Shown here: one piece after another, positions 18,832 to 27,451 of the stretch
How the letters are laid out: every line of letters begins with the position of its first letter
Position numbering within the stretch: position 1 is the stretch's first letter
From: JAATFS01 sp037145635
Lineage (GTDB): Bacteria; Pseudomonadota; Gammaproteobacteria; Xanthomonadales; Xanthomonadaceae
Reading direction: 5' to 3'
NCBI GenBank assembly: GCA_037145635.1
Contig: JBBCXB010000006.1
Location: forward strand, 186,001-250,000
Length of the DNA: 64,000 bases
Translations under genes and position numbers: made by a program
Notes under the pieces: generated by a model
Database searches by the model: none
What the model saw: the letters and a program-made list of their open reading frames with translations, nothing else
Told to the model about the DNA's origin: nothing

Positions 18832-20652
18832 ATGGAACAGCGGCAGCCGGCCGGGCCGGACATCGACAGCAACGCCGCGCCGCTGCCGCGCGGCCGGCTG
18901 GCGTTCGAGCGCGTGGCCGCGGCGCTGATCGCCGATGGCCTGGTGCTGCCGGCCGAGCGCGAGCGCATGCAGTTCTCGGCCGGCGGCGCGCGCAGCGCCA
19001 GCGAGGTGCACCCGCTGGTGCTGCTGGCCAACCTCAAGCTCACCGCCGCGCGGCCGCCGGCCGGCGAACTCGGCCTGGAGCGGCTGACCGAGTGGCTGGC
19101 CGCGCGCACCGGGCTGCGCTACCTGCGCATCGACCCCACCCGCGTCGACGTGGCCTCGGCCACCGCGGTGGTCTCGCACGCCTACGCGCGCCGCCACCGC
19201 ATCCTGCCGCTGGCGGTGGAGCCGGACCGGGTGCTGATGGCCACCAGCGAACCGCTGGCGCTGGACTGGCTGGCCGACGTGCAGCACCTGGCGCGGCGCC
19301 GGATCGAGCTGGTGCTGGTCAACCCGCTGGACCTGCACCGCTACATGATGGAGTTCTTCGGGGTCACCCAGTCGGTGCGCGGGGCCCGCGGCGATGCGCG
19401 CGGGGCCGAGTCCGGCAGCGGCCTGCCCAGCTTCGAGCAGCTGGTGGAGCTGGGCCGCACCGGCGACGTCAACGCCGACGACCACCACATCGTGCACATC
19501 GTCGACTGGCTGCTGCAGTACGCCTACGAGCAGCGCGCCTCGGACATCCACCTGGAGCCGCGGCGCGAGGCCGGGCGCATGCGCTTCCGCATCGACGGCG
19601 TGCTGCACAAGGTGTTCGAGGTGCCGCCGGCGGTGATGACCGCGGTGGTCAGCCGCATCAAGGTGCTCGGGCGCATGGACCTGGCCGAGCGCCGGCGCCC
19701 GCAGGACGGCCGCATCAAGACCCGCTCGCCCGGGGGACGCGAGGTCGAGATGCGGCTGTCGACCATGCCCACCGCGTTCGGCGAGAAGTGCGTGATGCGC
19801 ATCTTCGACCCGGACGCGGCGTTCAAGAGCATCGAGCAGCTGGGCTTCAGCGCCGAGGAGGCGGCCGGCTGGACCGCGCTGGTGGAGCGCCCGCACGGCA
19901 TCGTGCTGGTCACCGGTCCCACCGGCTCGGGCAAGACCACCACGCTGTATTCCACGCTCAAGCGCCTGGCCACGCCGGACGTGAACGTGTGCAGCGTCGA
20001 GGACCCGATCGAGATGATCGCGCCCGAGTTCAACCAGATGCAGGTTCAGCAGAACATCGACCTGGACTTCGCCAGCGGCGTGCGCACCCTGCTGCGGCAG
20101 GACCCGGACATCATCATGATCGGCGAGATCCGCGACCTGGAGACCGCGCAGATGGCGGTGCAGGCCTCGCTGACCGGCCATCTGGTGCTGTCCACCCTGC
20201 ACACCAACGACGCGGCGTCGGCGATCACCCGGCTGCTCGACCTGGGCGTGCCGCACTATCTGGTGGCCTCCACCCTGAACGGCGTGCTGGCCCAGCGCCT
20301 GGTGCGCACCCTGTGCCCGCACTGCAAGCGCCCGGCCGCGCTCGACGCGAGTGGATGGGACGCGCTGCGTGATGACGATGAGGCATTACCTGATAACCCG
20401 ACCCCCTATGCGCCGGTGGGTTGCCTGGAGTGCCGGCGCACCGGCTACCTGGGCCGGATCGGCCTGTACGAGCTGCTCCCGGTCAATGCCCGCCTGCGTT
20501 CGCTGATCCGCGCCGACATGGACCTGGCCGGCTTCAGCCGCGCCGCGCGCGGCGAAGGCCTGCGCACCCTGCGCCGCACCGGGCTTGAGAAAGTGGCCGA
20601 AGGTCTGACTACAATCGAGGAAGTCCTGTCGGTTCTGCCTCCCACGGAATGA
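18832..20652 (+). CDS. GspE/PilB-family secretion ATPase, orphan
   Basis: A 606-residue ATPase of the type II secretion/type IV pilus assembly family. An N1E-type N-terminal domain covers about residues 1-170, and the central part has GRMDLAERRRPQDGRI. Walker A GPTGSGKTT starts near residue 362. The Asp/Walker B and His boxes read IIMIGEIRDLETAQMAV and LSTLHTNDA. A tetracysteine zinc element (LCPHCKRP ... GCLECRRTGYLGR) is typical of GspE and PilB. No secretin, pseudopilin or platform gene is nearby, so which machine it powers is unknown. ATG 18832 follows a GGGGGACGG stretch. It overlaps the next gene by four bases (ATGA). Confidence 0.88.
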   Translation: MEQRQPAGPDIDSNAAPLPRGRLAFERVAAALIADGLVLPAERERMQFSAGGARSASEVHPLVLLANLKLTAARPPAGELGLERLTEWLAARTGLRYLRIDPTRVDVASATAVVSHAYARRHRILPLAVEPDRVLMATSEPLALDWLADVQHLARRRIELVLVNPLDLHRYMMEFFGVTQSVRGARGDARGAESGSGLPSFEQLVELGRTGDVNADDHHIVHIVDWLLQYAYEQRASDIHLEPRREAGRMRFRIDGVLHKVFEVPPAVMTAVVSRIKVLGRMDLAERRRPQDGRIKTRSPGGREVEMRLSTMPTAFGEKCVMRIFDPDAAFKSIEQLGFSAEEAAGWTALVERPHGIVLVTGPTGSGKTTTLYSTLKRLATPDVNVCSVEDPIEMIAPEFNQMQVQQNIDLDFASGVRTLLRQDPDIIMIGEIRDLETAQMAVQASLTGHLVLSTLHTNDAASAITRLLDLGVPHYLVASTLNGVLAQRLVRTLCPHCKRPAALDASGWDALRDDDEALPDNPTPYAPVGCLECRRTGYLGRIGLYELLPVNARLRSLIRADMDLAGFSRAARGEGLRTLRRTGLEKVAEGLTTIEEVLSVLPPTE

Positions 20653-21413
20653 AGCCACCGCCCTTCCTTATCCTCGAAACCGGCCAGCCGGTCCCGGCGA
20701 TGCGGCGCTACGGGCGCTTCCCGCACTGGATCCGGGTGGCGGCCGGGCTGGCCGAGCAGGAGACGGTGGTGGTGAACGTGGCCGCCGGCGACCCGCTGCC
20801 GGCCCGCGGCGGCTTCGCCGGCACCATCGTCAGCGGCTCGGCGGCCTTCGTCACCGACCGCGCCGACTGGAGCGAGCGCAGCGCCGACTGGCTGCGCGAG
20901 GCCGCCCACGACGGCATGCCGCTGCTGGGCATCTGCTACGGCCACCAGCTGCTCGCGCACGCGCTCGGCGGCGAAGTGGGCTACAACCCGGCCGGGCGCG
21001 AATCCGGCACGATCCAGCTGGAGCTGCATCCGCCGGCGTTCGAGGACCCGCTGTTCGCCGGGCTGCCGGCGCAGTTCCCGGCCCATGCCACCCACCTGCA
21101 GACGGTGATGCGCGCGCCCGACGGCGCCACCGTGCTGGCGCGCTCGATCCAGGACCAGTGCCACGCCTTCCGCTGGGGCGAGGCCGCCTGGGGCGTGCAG
21201 TTCCATCCCGAGTTCGCCACCCACCACATCCGCGGCTACGTGAACGCCCGCGCCGACTGCCTGCAGCGCCATGGCCGCTGCGCCCGCACCGTGGCGCGCG
21301 AGGTCAGCGCCGCCCCGCTGGCGCGCCAGCTGCTGCGACGCTTCGTGCGCCATGCCCGCGGTCTGCAGCCGCCGGCCGGTCCCGGAACCGCGGACCGCGA
21401 AAAGCGGCGATAA
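20649..21413 (+). CDS. Class I glutamine amidotransferase (GMP-synthase-like GATase)
   Basis: A 254-residue glutamine amidotransferase domain protein. The nucleophile is Cys96 in GICYGHQLL and the His186/Glu188 pair is in QFHPEF, so the catalytic triad is complete. No synthetase domain is fused, so it probably hydrolyses gamma-glutamyl substrates or donates ammonia to an unknown partner; stand-alone members are often annotated as GMP synthase-like without proven function. Translation is probably coupled to the upstream ATPase gene through the ATGA overlap. The C-terminal 30 residues are Arg/Pro-rich. Confidence 0.85.
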   Translation: MKPPPFLILETGQPVPAMRRYGRFPHWIRVAAGLAEQETVVVNVAAGDPLPARGGFAGTIVSGSAAFVTDRADWSERSADWLREAAHDGMPLLGICYGHQLLAHALGGEVGYNPAGRESGTIQLELHPPAFEDPLFAGLPAQFPAHATHLQTVMRAPDGATVLARSIQDQCHAFRWGEAAWGVQFHPEFATHHIRGYVNARADCLQRHGRCARTVAREVSAAPLARQLLRRFVRHARGLQPPAGPGTADREKRR

Positions 21414-21459
21414 TCCCGGCGTGCCGGATGGTCCGGCACGTGACCAAACCGGAATGGGA

Positions 21460-22359
21460 ATGAGCGAAATCCGCAAGGTGCCGGCGTCCGCCGGCGCAGA
21501 ATGGCTGTTGACCGGCTTCTCACTGCTCAAGCGCGCGCCGCTGGCGCTGGGTTCGCTGGGCGTGACCTGGGGCCTGGTGGCGTCGCTGGTGCTGTCGCTG
21601 TCGATGCTGCTGCCGGCGCTCGGCCCGGTGGTGCAGTTCCTGATGCTGCTGGCCGGCCCGCTGTTCATGGGCGGGCTGCTGTGGGCGGTGCGCGAGGTCG
21701 ACGAGGGCCGCGTGGCCCGGCCCTCGCACCTGCTGCACGGGCTGCAGGAAGGCCGCGCGCCGCACCTGCTGGTGGCGCTGCTGCCGCAGCTGCTGGCCGG
21801 TCTGCTGCTGGGCGCGCTGCTGTTGCTGATGATCGGCACCAGCGGGCTGCAGCAGCTGTCGGAGGTGATGGTCAAGATCAACGAGATCAGCAATTCCGGC
21901 GCGCAACCGGATCCAGCGCAGATCGAGCAGCTGGCCGCCAGCCTGCCGGCCGGCCGCATCCTGCTGTGGCTGCTGCTGATGTTCATCACCTTCGCCGCGC
22001 TGACCCTGGCGCTGTTCGTGATGCCGCCGCAGGTGATGTTCGACCGCGCCACCGGCCCGCACGCGCTGCGCGAGAGCCTGCGCGCCAGCCTGCACAACCT
22101 GCCGGCGATGCTGGTGTTCTTCGTGCTCGCCTTCATCGCGATCTTCGCGATCTACTTCGTGGTGATGATCGTGGCGCTGGTGGTGGGCCTGGTGGCCGGC
22201 CAGGGGGTCGCGGTCTGGCTGGCGCAGCTGCTGCTGATGGCGGTGATGATGCCGGTGTTCGCCGGCGCGGTGTACGCGGCGTGGAAGCAGATGTTCGGGC
22301 ACACGGCGCCGTCGTCCGTGCCGCCCCCGGCGCCGCGCAGCGACGTCTTTGCGGCTTGA
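21460..22359 (+). CDS. BPSS1780-type integral membrane protein
   Basis: A protein of about 299 residues with some six hydrophobic segments. They are separated by a soluble loop near residues 120-160 (VKINEISNSGAQPDPAQIEQ). It begins with the conserved RKVPASAGAEWLLTGFSLLK pattern of the BPSS1780/DUF2189-like membrane family, whose function is unknown. Two in-frame ATGs occur (21454 and 21460); I chose 21460 because a GGAATGGGA purine stretch precedes it. It follows the amidotransferase by 46 bases and may share its transcript. Confidence 0.75.
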   Translation: MSEIRKVPASAGAEWLLTGFSLLKRAPLALGSLGVTWGLVASLVLSLSMLLPALGPVVQFLMLLAGPLFMGGLLWAVREVDEGRVARPSHLLHGLQEGRAPHLLVALLPQLLAGLLLGALLLLMIGTSGLQQLSEVMVKINEISNSGAQPDPAQIEQLAASLPAGRILLWLLLMFITFAALTLALFVMPPQVMFDRATGPHALRESLRASLHNLPAMLVFFVLAFIAIFAIYFVVMIVALVVGLVAGQGVAVWLAQLLLMAVMMPVFAGAVYAAWKQMFGHTAPSSVPPPAPRSDVFAA

Positions 22360-22363
22360 GGCT

Positions 22364-22401
22364 GGGATTCGGGATTCGGGATTCGGGATTCGGGATTCGG
22401 G
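22364..22401. repeat. GGGATTC heptanucleotide tandem array, 5 copies
   Basis: Five perfect copies of GGGATTC followed by GGG, starting five bases after a stop codon. Short GGGATTC arrays recur in intergenic DNA of Xanthomonadaceae genomes, from general knowledge of those sequences. It supports the taxonomic guess and is a likely length-variable locus. Confidence 0.9.
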
Positions 22402-22480
22402 CGAGCATAGCTGGCCCGTTCGGCGATGCGGGGCGGGATAGGCCGCCGCCGCGGGTCGTGTCCGGATCCCGGGCGCCCGC

Positions 22481-22501
22481 GGTCAGGGCGCCGCCCTGAC
22501 C
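22481..22501. terminator. Perfect hairpin between converging genes
   Basis: Nine-base arms GGTCAGGGC and GCCCTGACC with a GCC loop. It lies between the converging membrane-protein gene and the tat operon. It has no T-run on either strand, so it is a possible bidirectional terminator at best. Confidence 0.5.
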
Positions 22502-22663
22502 GCCGCCGCCACGGTCCCGCGTCGGGTCACCTGCGTGTATCGGCAGTCGTGCCCCCGGGCGGCGATCGTATCGAGACAGCCCCCCCCCCCCCGCGGCCGG
22601 CGGCGGCGCGGGCCGCGGCCCGCGCGGCGCCGGCCGCCCTACGGGTTTCGCCCCACCGGGCGC

Positions 22664-23422
22664 TCAGCGGCCGGGGTCGGGCTTGGGGTCGGGCTTGGGC
22701 ATGACGGCACGGGCGGCGAGGATGCCCAGCTCGTACAGCAGGCACATCGGGATCGCCAGCAGCAGCTGCGAGACCACGTCCGGCGGGGTCAGCACCGCGG
22801 CGACGACGAAGATGCCGACGATCGCGTAGCCGCGGCCCTGGCGCAGCTGGTCGGGGGTGACCCAACCCAGCAGCACCAGGATCACCAGCGCCACCGGCAG
22901 CTCGAAGCTGCTGCCGAAGGCGAAGAAGATCACCAACACGAAGTCCAGGTAGGACCCGGCGTCCGGGGTGATCGCGATCACGTCCGGCTTGAACGTGGTC
23001 AGGAAGTGGAACACCGCCGGCAGCACCAGGAAGTACGCGAACGCGCAGCCGATGTAGAACAGCGCCACCGCCGAGGCCAGCAACGGGAACGCCAGCCGCT
23101 TCTCGCGCTGGTACAGCCCCGGCGCCACGAACGCCCAGGCCTGGTACAGCAGCCACGGCACCGCGATGAACACGGCGACGAAGAAGGTGAGCTTCAGCGG
23201 CGCGAAGAACGCGCCGGCCGGGTTCATCGCGATCAGGGTCTGGCCGACCGGCAGCTGCGAGATCAGCGGCTGCGCCAGCTCGGTGTAGATCCGGCGCGAG
23301 AACGGCAGCAACCCCAGCAGCACGATGCCCAGCCCGATCAGCGCGCGCACCAGGCGCGCGCGCAGCTCGATCAGGTGCTCGATCAGGCTGCTCTCGGCCT
23401 GGCCGTCGTCGAACAGGCTCAT
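22664..23422 (-). CDS. tatC: Sec-independent protein translocase TatC
   Basis: A 252-residue polytopic inner-membrane protein with six predicted membrane segments. It opens with the conserved HLIELRARLVRAL element that contributes to twin-arginine signal recognition, and contains NPAGAFFAPLKLTFF and YQREKRLAFPLL. It forms the receptor complex with TatB, to which TatA is recruited for export of folded proteins. It overlaps tatB by four bases (ATGA). The C-terminal tail has a short KPDP repeat (PKPDPKPDPGR). Confidence 0.96.
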   Translation of the reverse strand: MSLFDDGQAESSLIEHLIELRARLVRALIGLGIVLLGLLPFSRRIYTELAQPLISQLPVGQTLIAMNPAGAFFAPLKLTFFVAVFIAVPWLLYQAWAFVAPGLYQREKRLAFPLLASAVALFYIGCAFAYFLVLPAVFHFLTTFKPDVIAITPDAGSYLDFVLVIFFAFGSSFELPVALVILVLLGWVTPDQLRQGRGYAIVGIFVVAAVLTPPDVVSQLLLAIPMCLLYELGILAARAVMPKPDPKPDPGR

Positions 23423-23913
23423 GGCGAGGTCTCGCGCGCGCCGGGCGCCGCCGACGGGGCCGGCGCGGCGGCAGCCGTGCCCTCGTGCGGCGCTGGCGCG
23501 GGGACCGGCGGCGGAGCCGGCTCGGGCGTGGGTGCCGGGCCCGGCGTGGGCGCCGGATCCCGGGCGACCGCCGGGTCGGTGGACGGGGCCGGCGCGTCGG
23601 CAGCGCTGCGGATGTCGATGTCGCGGCCCACCTCGTCGTGCAGCGCGCGTGCACCGTCGTGCACGTGGCGCTGGCTGTCGCGCAGCTGCGACTCGGCCTG
23701 GCGCAGCGAGGCCTGCACGTCGTGCAGGCTGCGCTTCAGTTCCTCGGCCTCGAGTTCACGCTCCAGCTCCTGCTTCACCGAATCCCACTGGGCGCGGGCG
23801 CGTCGCACCCACAGCCCGGCGAACCGCGCGGCCTTGGGCAGCCGCTCGGGACCGAGCACCACCAGCGCCACGATCGCGATCAGCAGCAGTTCGCTGAAGC
23901 CGATGTCGAACAC
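23419..23913 (-). CDS. tatB: Sec-independent protein translocase TatB
   Basis: A 164-residue protein with one N-terminal membrane segment (FDIGFSELLLIAIVALVVLG) and the PERLPKAARF hinge. An amphipathic, charged helix follows (roughly residues 30-95), then a long Pro/Ala-rich tail (about residues 110-164) of the kind common in GC-rich genomes. The Glu8 expected in TatB membrane segments is present. It works with TatC as substrate receptor and lies 15 bases after tatA. Confidence 0.94.
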   Translation of the reverse strand: MFDIGFSELLLIAIVALVVLGPERLPKAARFAGLWVRRARAQWDSVKQELERELEAEELKRSLHDVQASLRQAESQLRDSQRHVHDGARALHDEVGRDIDIRSAADAPAPSTDPAVARDPAPTPGPAPTPEPAPPPVPAPAPHEGTAAAAPAPSAAPGARETSP

Positions 23914-23928
23914 CGCGGGGGCGCCGGG

Positions 23929-24156
23929 TCAGCGCGGGTCGCGGTCGCGTTCGGCGTGCGACTCGCGCGAGGACTCGGCGCTGCGCGACTCGTCGCCGAG
24001 CTTGCCGGCCGGCTTGTCGTCGTCGTGCATGCCCTTCTTGAATTCCTTGACCGCGCTGCCCAGATCCTTGGCGCCACTCGTCAGCCGCTTGGTGCCGAAC
24101 ACCAGCAGCACGATGACCAGCACGATGAGCCAGTGCCAGATGCTGAAACTGCCCAT
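23929..24156 (-). CDS. tatA: Sec-independent protein translocase TatA
   Basis: A 75-residue protein with a short N-terminal membrane segment (IWHWLIVLVIVLLVFG), the FGTKRL hinge, an amphipathic helix (GAKDLGSAVKEFKKGM) and a charged, disordered tail. This is the canonical TatA layout; it oligomerises to form the transient translocation site. It is first in tatABC, 72 bases downstream of the SYLF-domain gene on the same strand. Confidence 0.95.
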   Translation of the reverse strand: MGSFSIWHWLIVLVIVLLVFGTKRLTSGAKDLGSAVKEFKKGMHDDDKPAGKLGDESRSAESSRESHAERDRDPR

Positions 24157-24228
24157 GATCTGCTCGCCGTTACTTGGAAAGGGAGATCAGGATACCCCAC
24201 CGCGCCGCTTTGGGCGCGGCGCCGGCGG

Positions 24229-25113
24229 TCAGTTCTTGCCGTCCAGCGACTCGGTGCGGATCTCGCCCTCGGACACCGGCTGGAAGCCTTGCTGCGGGGC
24301 CGTGGCCGCCGGCTGGATCGGGGCGGTGGTCGCCTCGTTCACCGGCGGCGCGGGCACCGGCGCGGGGGCTACCGGCGGCGGCGCGGACGGGCGCGGCTCC
24401 GCGTTGCCGTCGGTGCCGCGCTTGGCGCGCGCGGTGTAGGTGGCCTCCTCCAGGCGGTCGCGGAAGGACACCACGTCGGTGGACGGCGGTTCGCCGGTGC
24501 GGCCCTCGAAGATCATCCGCGGGGTGCTGCCGGCGCCGTAGACGTTGAGGTCGGCGGCATCGTCGATCTGCAGCACGGCGCCGTCCAGCGCCACGCCGGC
24601 GAACAGGCCGCGCGCGCGCGACCACGACCAGATCTCGGCCTTGAGCTGGCCGTCGGTGGCGGCGGCGGCGCTGCGCCCGACCGGGCCGGCGGCCACGCCT
24701 GCGTCCGCGCCCAGGGTGAACTTGCCGTTGACGATGTTGTCCAGGCTGCGGTCGTTGCGGAACACCAGCACCACGTCCGAGGACTGCACGCCGGCCTGGA
24801 AGCCGATGCTGCCGCCGGTGAGCTTCACGAACACCGGCTGCGACCAGCTGCCGTCCGGGTTCTTCATCGACATCAGGCCATGGCCGCGGCGGCCGCCGAT
24901 CACCAGGCCGGCCTTGAGCGTGTCGGGGATGACCACGACCGCGCGCGCCTCGTCGAGCAGCTTGTCGGGGATGGCCTGCTCGGGGATCTCCTGGATCTCG
25001 GTCAGCACGCGCACGGCATTGCGCGCCCGCTGGTCCTCCTCGGGGCCCGCCACCGCATGGCCGGCGAGGGCGGTGAGCGACAGCAGCAGGGCCAGACGCG
25101 ACAGACGGGGCAT
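24229..25113 (-). CDS. SYLF-domain (Ysc84-like) exported protein
   Basis: A 294-residue protein with a cleavable signal peptide (LALLLSLTALAGHAVA). The SYLF/Ysc84 domain covers roughly residues 40-220. Its hallmarks are IPDTLKAGLVIGGRRGHGLM, QPVFVKLTGGSIGFQAGVQS and WSRARGLFAGVALDGAVLQ. SYLF domains bind phosphoinositides in eukaryotes; in bacteria the role is unclear, probably envelope lipid association. The C-terminus is Pro-rich. It is divergent from hemH across a 163-base gap and upstream of tatA. Confidence 0.85.
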   Translation of the reverse strand: MPRLSRLALLLSLTALAGHAVAGPEEDQRARNAVRVLTEIQEIPEQAIPDKLLDEARAVVVIPDTLKAGLVIGGRRGHGLMSMKNPDGSWSQPVFVKLTGGSIGFQAGVQSSDVVLVFRNDRSLDNIVNGKFTLGADAGVAAGPVGRSAAAATDGQLKAEIWSWSRARGLFAGVALDGAVLQIDDAADLNVYGAGSTPRMIFEGRTGEPPSTDVVSFRDRLEEATYTARAKRGTDGNAEPRPSAPPPVAPAPVPAPPVNEATTAPIQPAATAPQQGFQPVSEGEIRTESLDGKN

Positions 25114-25276
25114 GGCGAACTCCAGGGCAGGATCCAGCGAAGATAAATCAACGCTGGAAATTAGTCGCCCCGGAATGAATCGGTAATGAGCGCGGCCGGT
25201 ACGCGGGACGCCGGCCTATCGCTGCGATCGGATCCGCGCATTCGGCAGCGTACCGGCGCTCTGCCACAATGCGCGC

Positions 25277-26236
25277 ATGTCTAGCGCCCCCTCTACCGCC
25301 CTGCTGGTGGTCAATCTCGGTACTCCCGCCTCGCCCACCGCGCCGGACGTGCGTCGCTACCTGGGCGAATTCCTCAGCGACCGGCGCGTGGTGGCGATCC
25401 CGCCGCTGTTCTGGAAGCCGCTGCTGTTCGGCGTGATCCTGCCGCTGCGCGGACCGCGCTCGGCGGAGAAGTACGCGCAGGTGTGGCTGCCGGACGGTTC
25501 GCCGCTGGCGGTCCACACCCTGCGCCTGGCCGAGGGCCTGCAGCGCGAGCTGCCGGACTGGCCGGTGAGCTGGGCCATGCGCTACGGCGAGCCGGCGCTG
25601 CGTGCGGCGCTGGACGCGCTGCAGGCGCAGGGCGTGCGCAGGATCGTGGTGCTGCCGCTGTACCCGCAGTACTCCACCACCACCACCGCCTCGGTGGAGG
25701 ACGTGGTCGAGGCCTGGCGGCGCGGCCGGCCGGGCGTGGAGGTGGCCTTGATCCGCGACTACGCCGAGGACGTCGCCTGGGTCGGCGCGGTGGCCGACTC
25801 GATCCGCAGCCACTGGCAGCAGCACGGCCGCAGCGAGAAGCTGATGTTCTCGTTCCACGGCCTGCCGCAGCGGGTGGCCAATGCCGGCGACCCGTACCCG
25901 CAGCAGTGCGAGGCCAGCGCGCGCGCGATCACCGCGGCGCTGGGGCTGCGCGACGACGAATGGCAGCTCGGCTACCAGTCGCGCTTCGGCAAGGAGCGCT
26001 GGCTGCAGCCGTACGCCGAGCCCACGCTGTGGGCGATGGCCGAGGCCGGCGTGCGCAGCTTCGACGTGGTGTGCCCGGGCTTCGCCACCGATTGCCTGGA
26101 GACGCTGGAGGAAGTGGCGCTGGGGTTCACGCACACGCTGGCCGAGCGCGGCGCGACGCTGAGCTACATCCCCTGCCTCAACGATTCGCCGGCCCACGCG
26201 CGCGCCCTGGCCGCCCTCGCCGCCCGCCACGCATGA
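25277..26236 (+). CDS. hemH: Ferrochelatase
   Basis: A 319-residue cytosolic or membrane-associated enzyme that inserts Fe2+ into protoporphyrin IX, the last step of haem synthesis. It begins with the typical LLVVNLGTPASPTAPDVRRYL. The catalytic His is in LMFSFHGLPQR, and DVVCPGFATDCLETLEE is the C-terminal signature with its acidic metal-path residues. The length matches the bacterial family. It overlaps the following hydrolase gene by four bases (ATGA). Confidence 0.96.
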   Translation: MSSAPSTALLVVNLGTPASPTAPDVRRYLGEFLSDRRVVAIPPLFWKPLLFGVILPLRGPRSAEKYAQVWLPDGSPLAVHTLRLAEGLQRELPDWPVSWAMRYGEPALRAALDALQAQGVRRIVVLPLYPQYSTTTTASVEDVVEAWRRGRPGVEVALIRDYAEDVAWVGAVADSIRSHWQQHGRSEKLMFSFHGLPQRVANAGDPYPQQCEASARAITAALGLRDDEWQLGYQSRFGKERWLQPYAEPTLWAMAEAGVRSFDVVCPGFATDCLETLEEVALGFTHTLAERGATLSYIPCLNDSPAHARALAALAARHA

Positions 26237-27129
26237 CGCTGCGGGAGTTCGCCTGCGAGGTCCGCGCCGGGCGGCTGACCGGGCTGCGCAGCGGCGAGCC
26301 CGGCGGCAGGCGCGTGCTGGCGCTGCACGGCTGGCTCGACAACGCCGCCAGCTTCGTGCCGCTGAGCCGGCAGCTGGACGGCGTCGACCTGGTGATGCTG
26401 GACCTGCCCGGGCACGGCCACAGCGCGCACCTGCCGGCCGCGGCCGACTATCACCTGGCCGCGGCGATCGGCCACGTGCTGGAGGTCGCCGACGCGCTGC
26501 AGTGGTCGCGCTTCGCGCTGCTGGGCCACTCGATGGGCGCCGGCATCGCCAGCCTGATCGCCGCCGCCGCGCCGGAGCGCATCACCGGGCTGGTCGCGAT
26601 CGAGGCGCTGGGCGCGCTGGCCGAACCGGTGCAGGGCACCGCCCAGCGCCTGCGCGAGGCGGTGGCCGCGGCGCGCGCGCTGCCGGCCAAGTCGTTGCGG
26701 GTGTTCCCCAGCGAGACGGCGCCGATCCGTGCGCGAATGCGGGCCAACCAGCTGGACGAGGCCTCGGCGCGGCTGCTGGTGACGCGCGGCATCCGCCCGG
26801 TGGAGGGCGGTTATGTCTGGCGCACCGACCCGCGGCTGACCCTGCCGACCGCCATCCGCATGACCGAAGCCCAGATCGACGCGCTGATCGGCGCGATCGC
26901 CTGCCCCACCCAGGTGGTCTTCGCCCACCCGGCCCAGCCGTACTTTCCGGAGGCGCTGCGGATGCGGCGCGCCGGGCTGCTGAGCGAGGGCCGGGTGGAG
27001 GTGCTGCCCGGCACCCATCACCTGCACATGCAGCAGGCGCCCGCGGTCGGCGCGGTGGTGGCACGGTTCCTGGCGCAGCTGCCGGCTGCCGCGCCGGCAA
27101 CGGCGGCGCCGCCCTGCGCGGCCGGATGA
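26233..27129 (+). CDS. Alpha/beta-fold hydrolase
   Basis: A 298-residue alpha/beta hydrolase. The oxyanion-loop motif is LALHGWLDNAASF, the acidic strand is DLPGHGHS, and the nucleophile is Ser100 in LLGHSMGAG. The late catalytic His is in LPGTHHLHMQ near residue 270. The substrate cannot be told from sequence. The start at 26233 overlaps the hemH stop (ATGA), which argues for coupled translation; the frame upstream is a shadow of hemH. The C-terminus is Ala/Pro-rich. Confidence 0.85.
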   Translation: MTLREFACEVRAGRLTGLRSGEPGGRRVLALHGWLDNAASFVPLSRQLDGVDLVMLDLPGHGHSAHLPAAADYHLAAAIGHVLEVADALQWSRFALLGHSMGAGIASLIAAAAPERITGLVAIEALGALAEPVQGTAQRLREAVAAARALPAKSLRVFPSETAPIRARMRANQLDEASARLLVTRGIRPVEGGYVWRTDPRLTLPTAIRMTEAQIDALIGAIACPTQVVFAHPAQPYFPEALRMRRAGLLSEGRVEVLPGTHHLHMQQAPAVGAVVARFLAQLPAAAPATAAPPCAAG

Positions 27130-27451
27130 CGGCCCCGGCCCGGCTTCGCCACTGCCGGCGGCGCTGCGGCTGCACTGCGCCGCTGTACGACTGCCGCATC
27201 GACTGGCGGTAGCAATCCGGCGGGCGGCCGCCGCCGTCGATCGGTTCGCCGGGGTCGCCGACGCTCCGCGACCGGTGCGAGTCGAGCACGCGCAGCGATA
27301 ACGGGATGCCCGCTGCCGGCCCGGGTCCAGGCACCTGCGCGTCGCCGCCAGGGCGGCGTCCCTGCCTGGGTGCGCCCCGGCGCCGGCGCGATCTTCGCGC
27401 GGCGCGGCATGGGAACAGTGCCTTAGCGGCAGGAGGGGGTCGCGTGGAGGA
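27130..27451. other. Convergent intergenic region, no gene seen
   Basis: GC-rich sequence between the hydrolase and the YgjP-like protease. Frames on both strands are open but lack starts with ribosome sites or family motifs. Confidence 0.6.

Larger units (their letters stand above)
22360..22663. other. Convergent intergenic region rich in simple sequence
   Basis: The space between the membrane-protein gene and tatC holds a heptamer array (22364-22401), a perfect hairpin (22481-22501) and a run of 13 C (22580-22592). I see no gene. Confidence 0.7.

Noticed and set aside
22580..22592. Run of 13 C as a phase-variation tract
   Set aside because: It lies between convergent genes, outside any reading frame and not in a plausible promoter; it may also be a sequencing-error hotspot.
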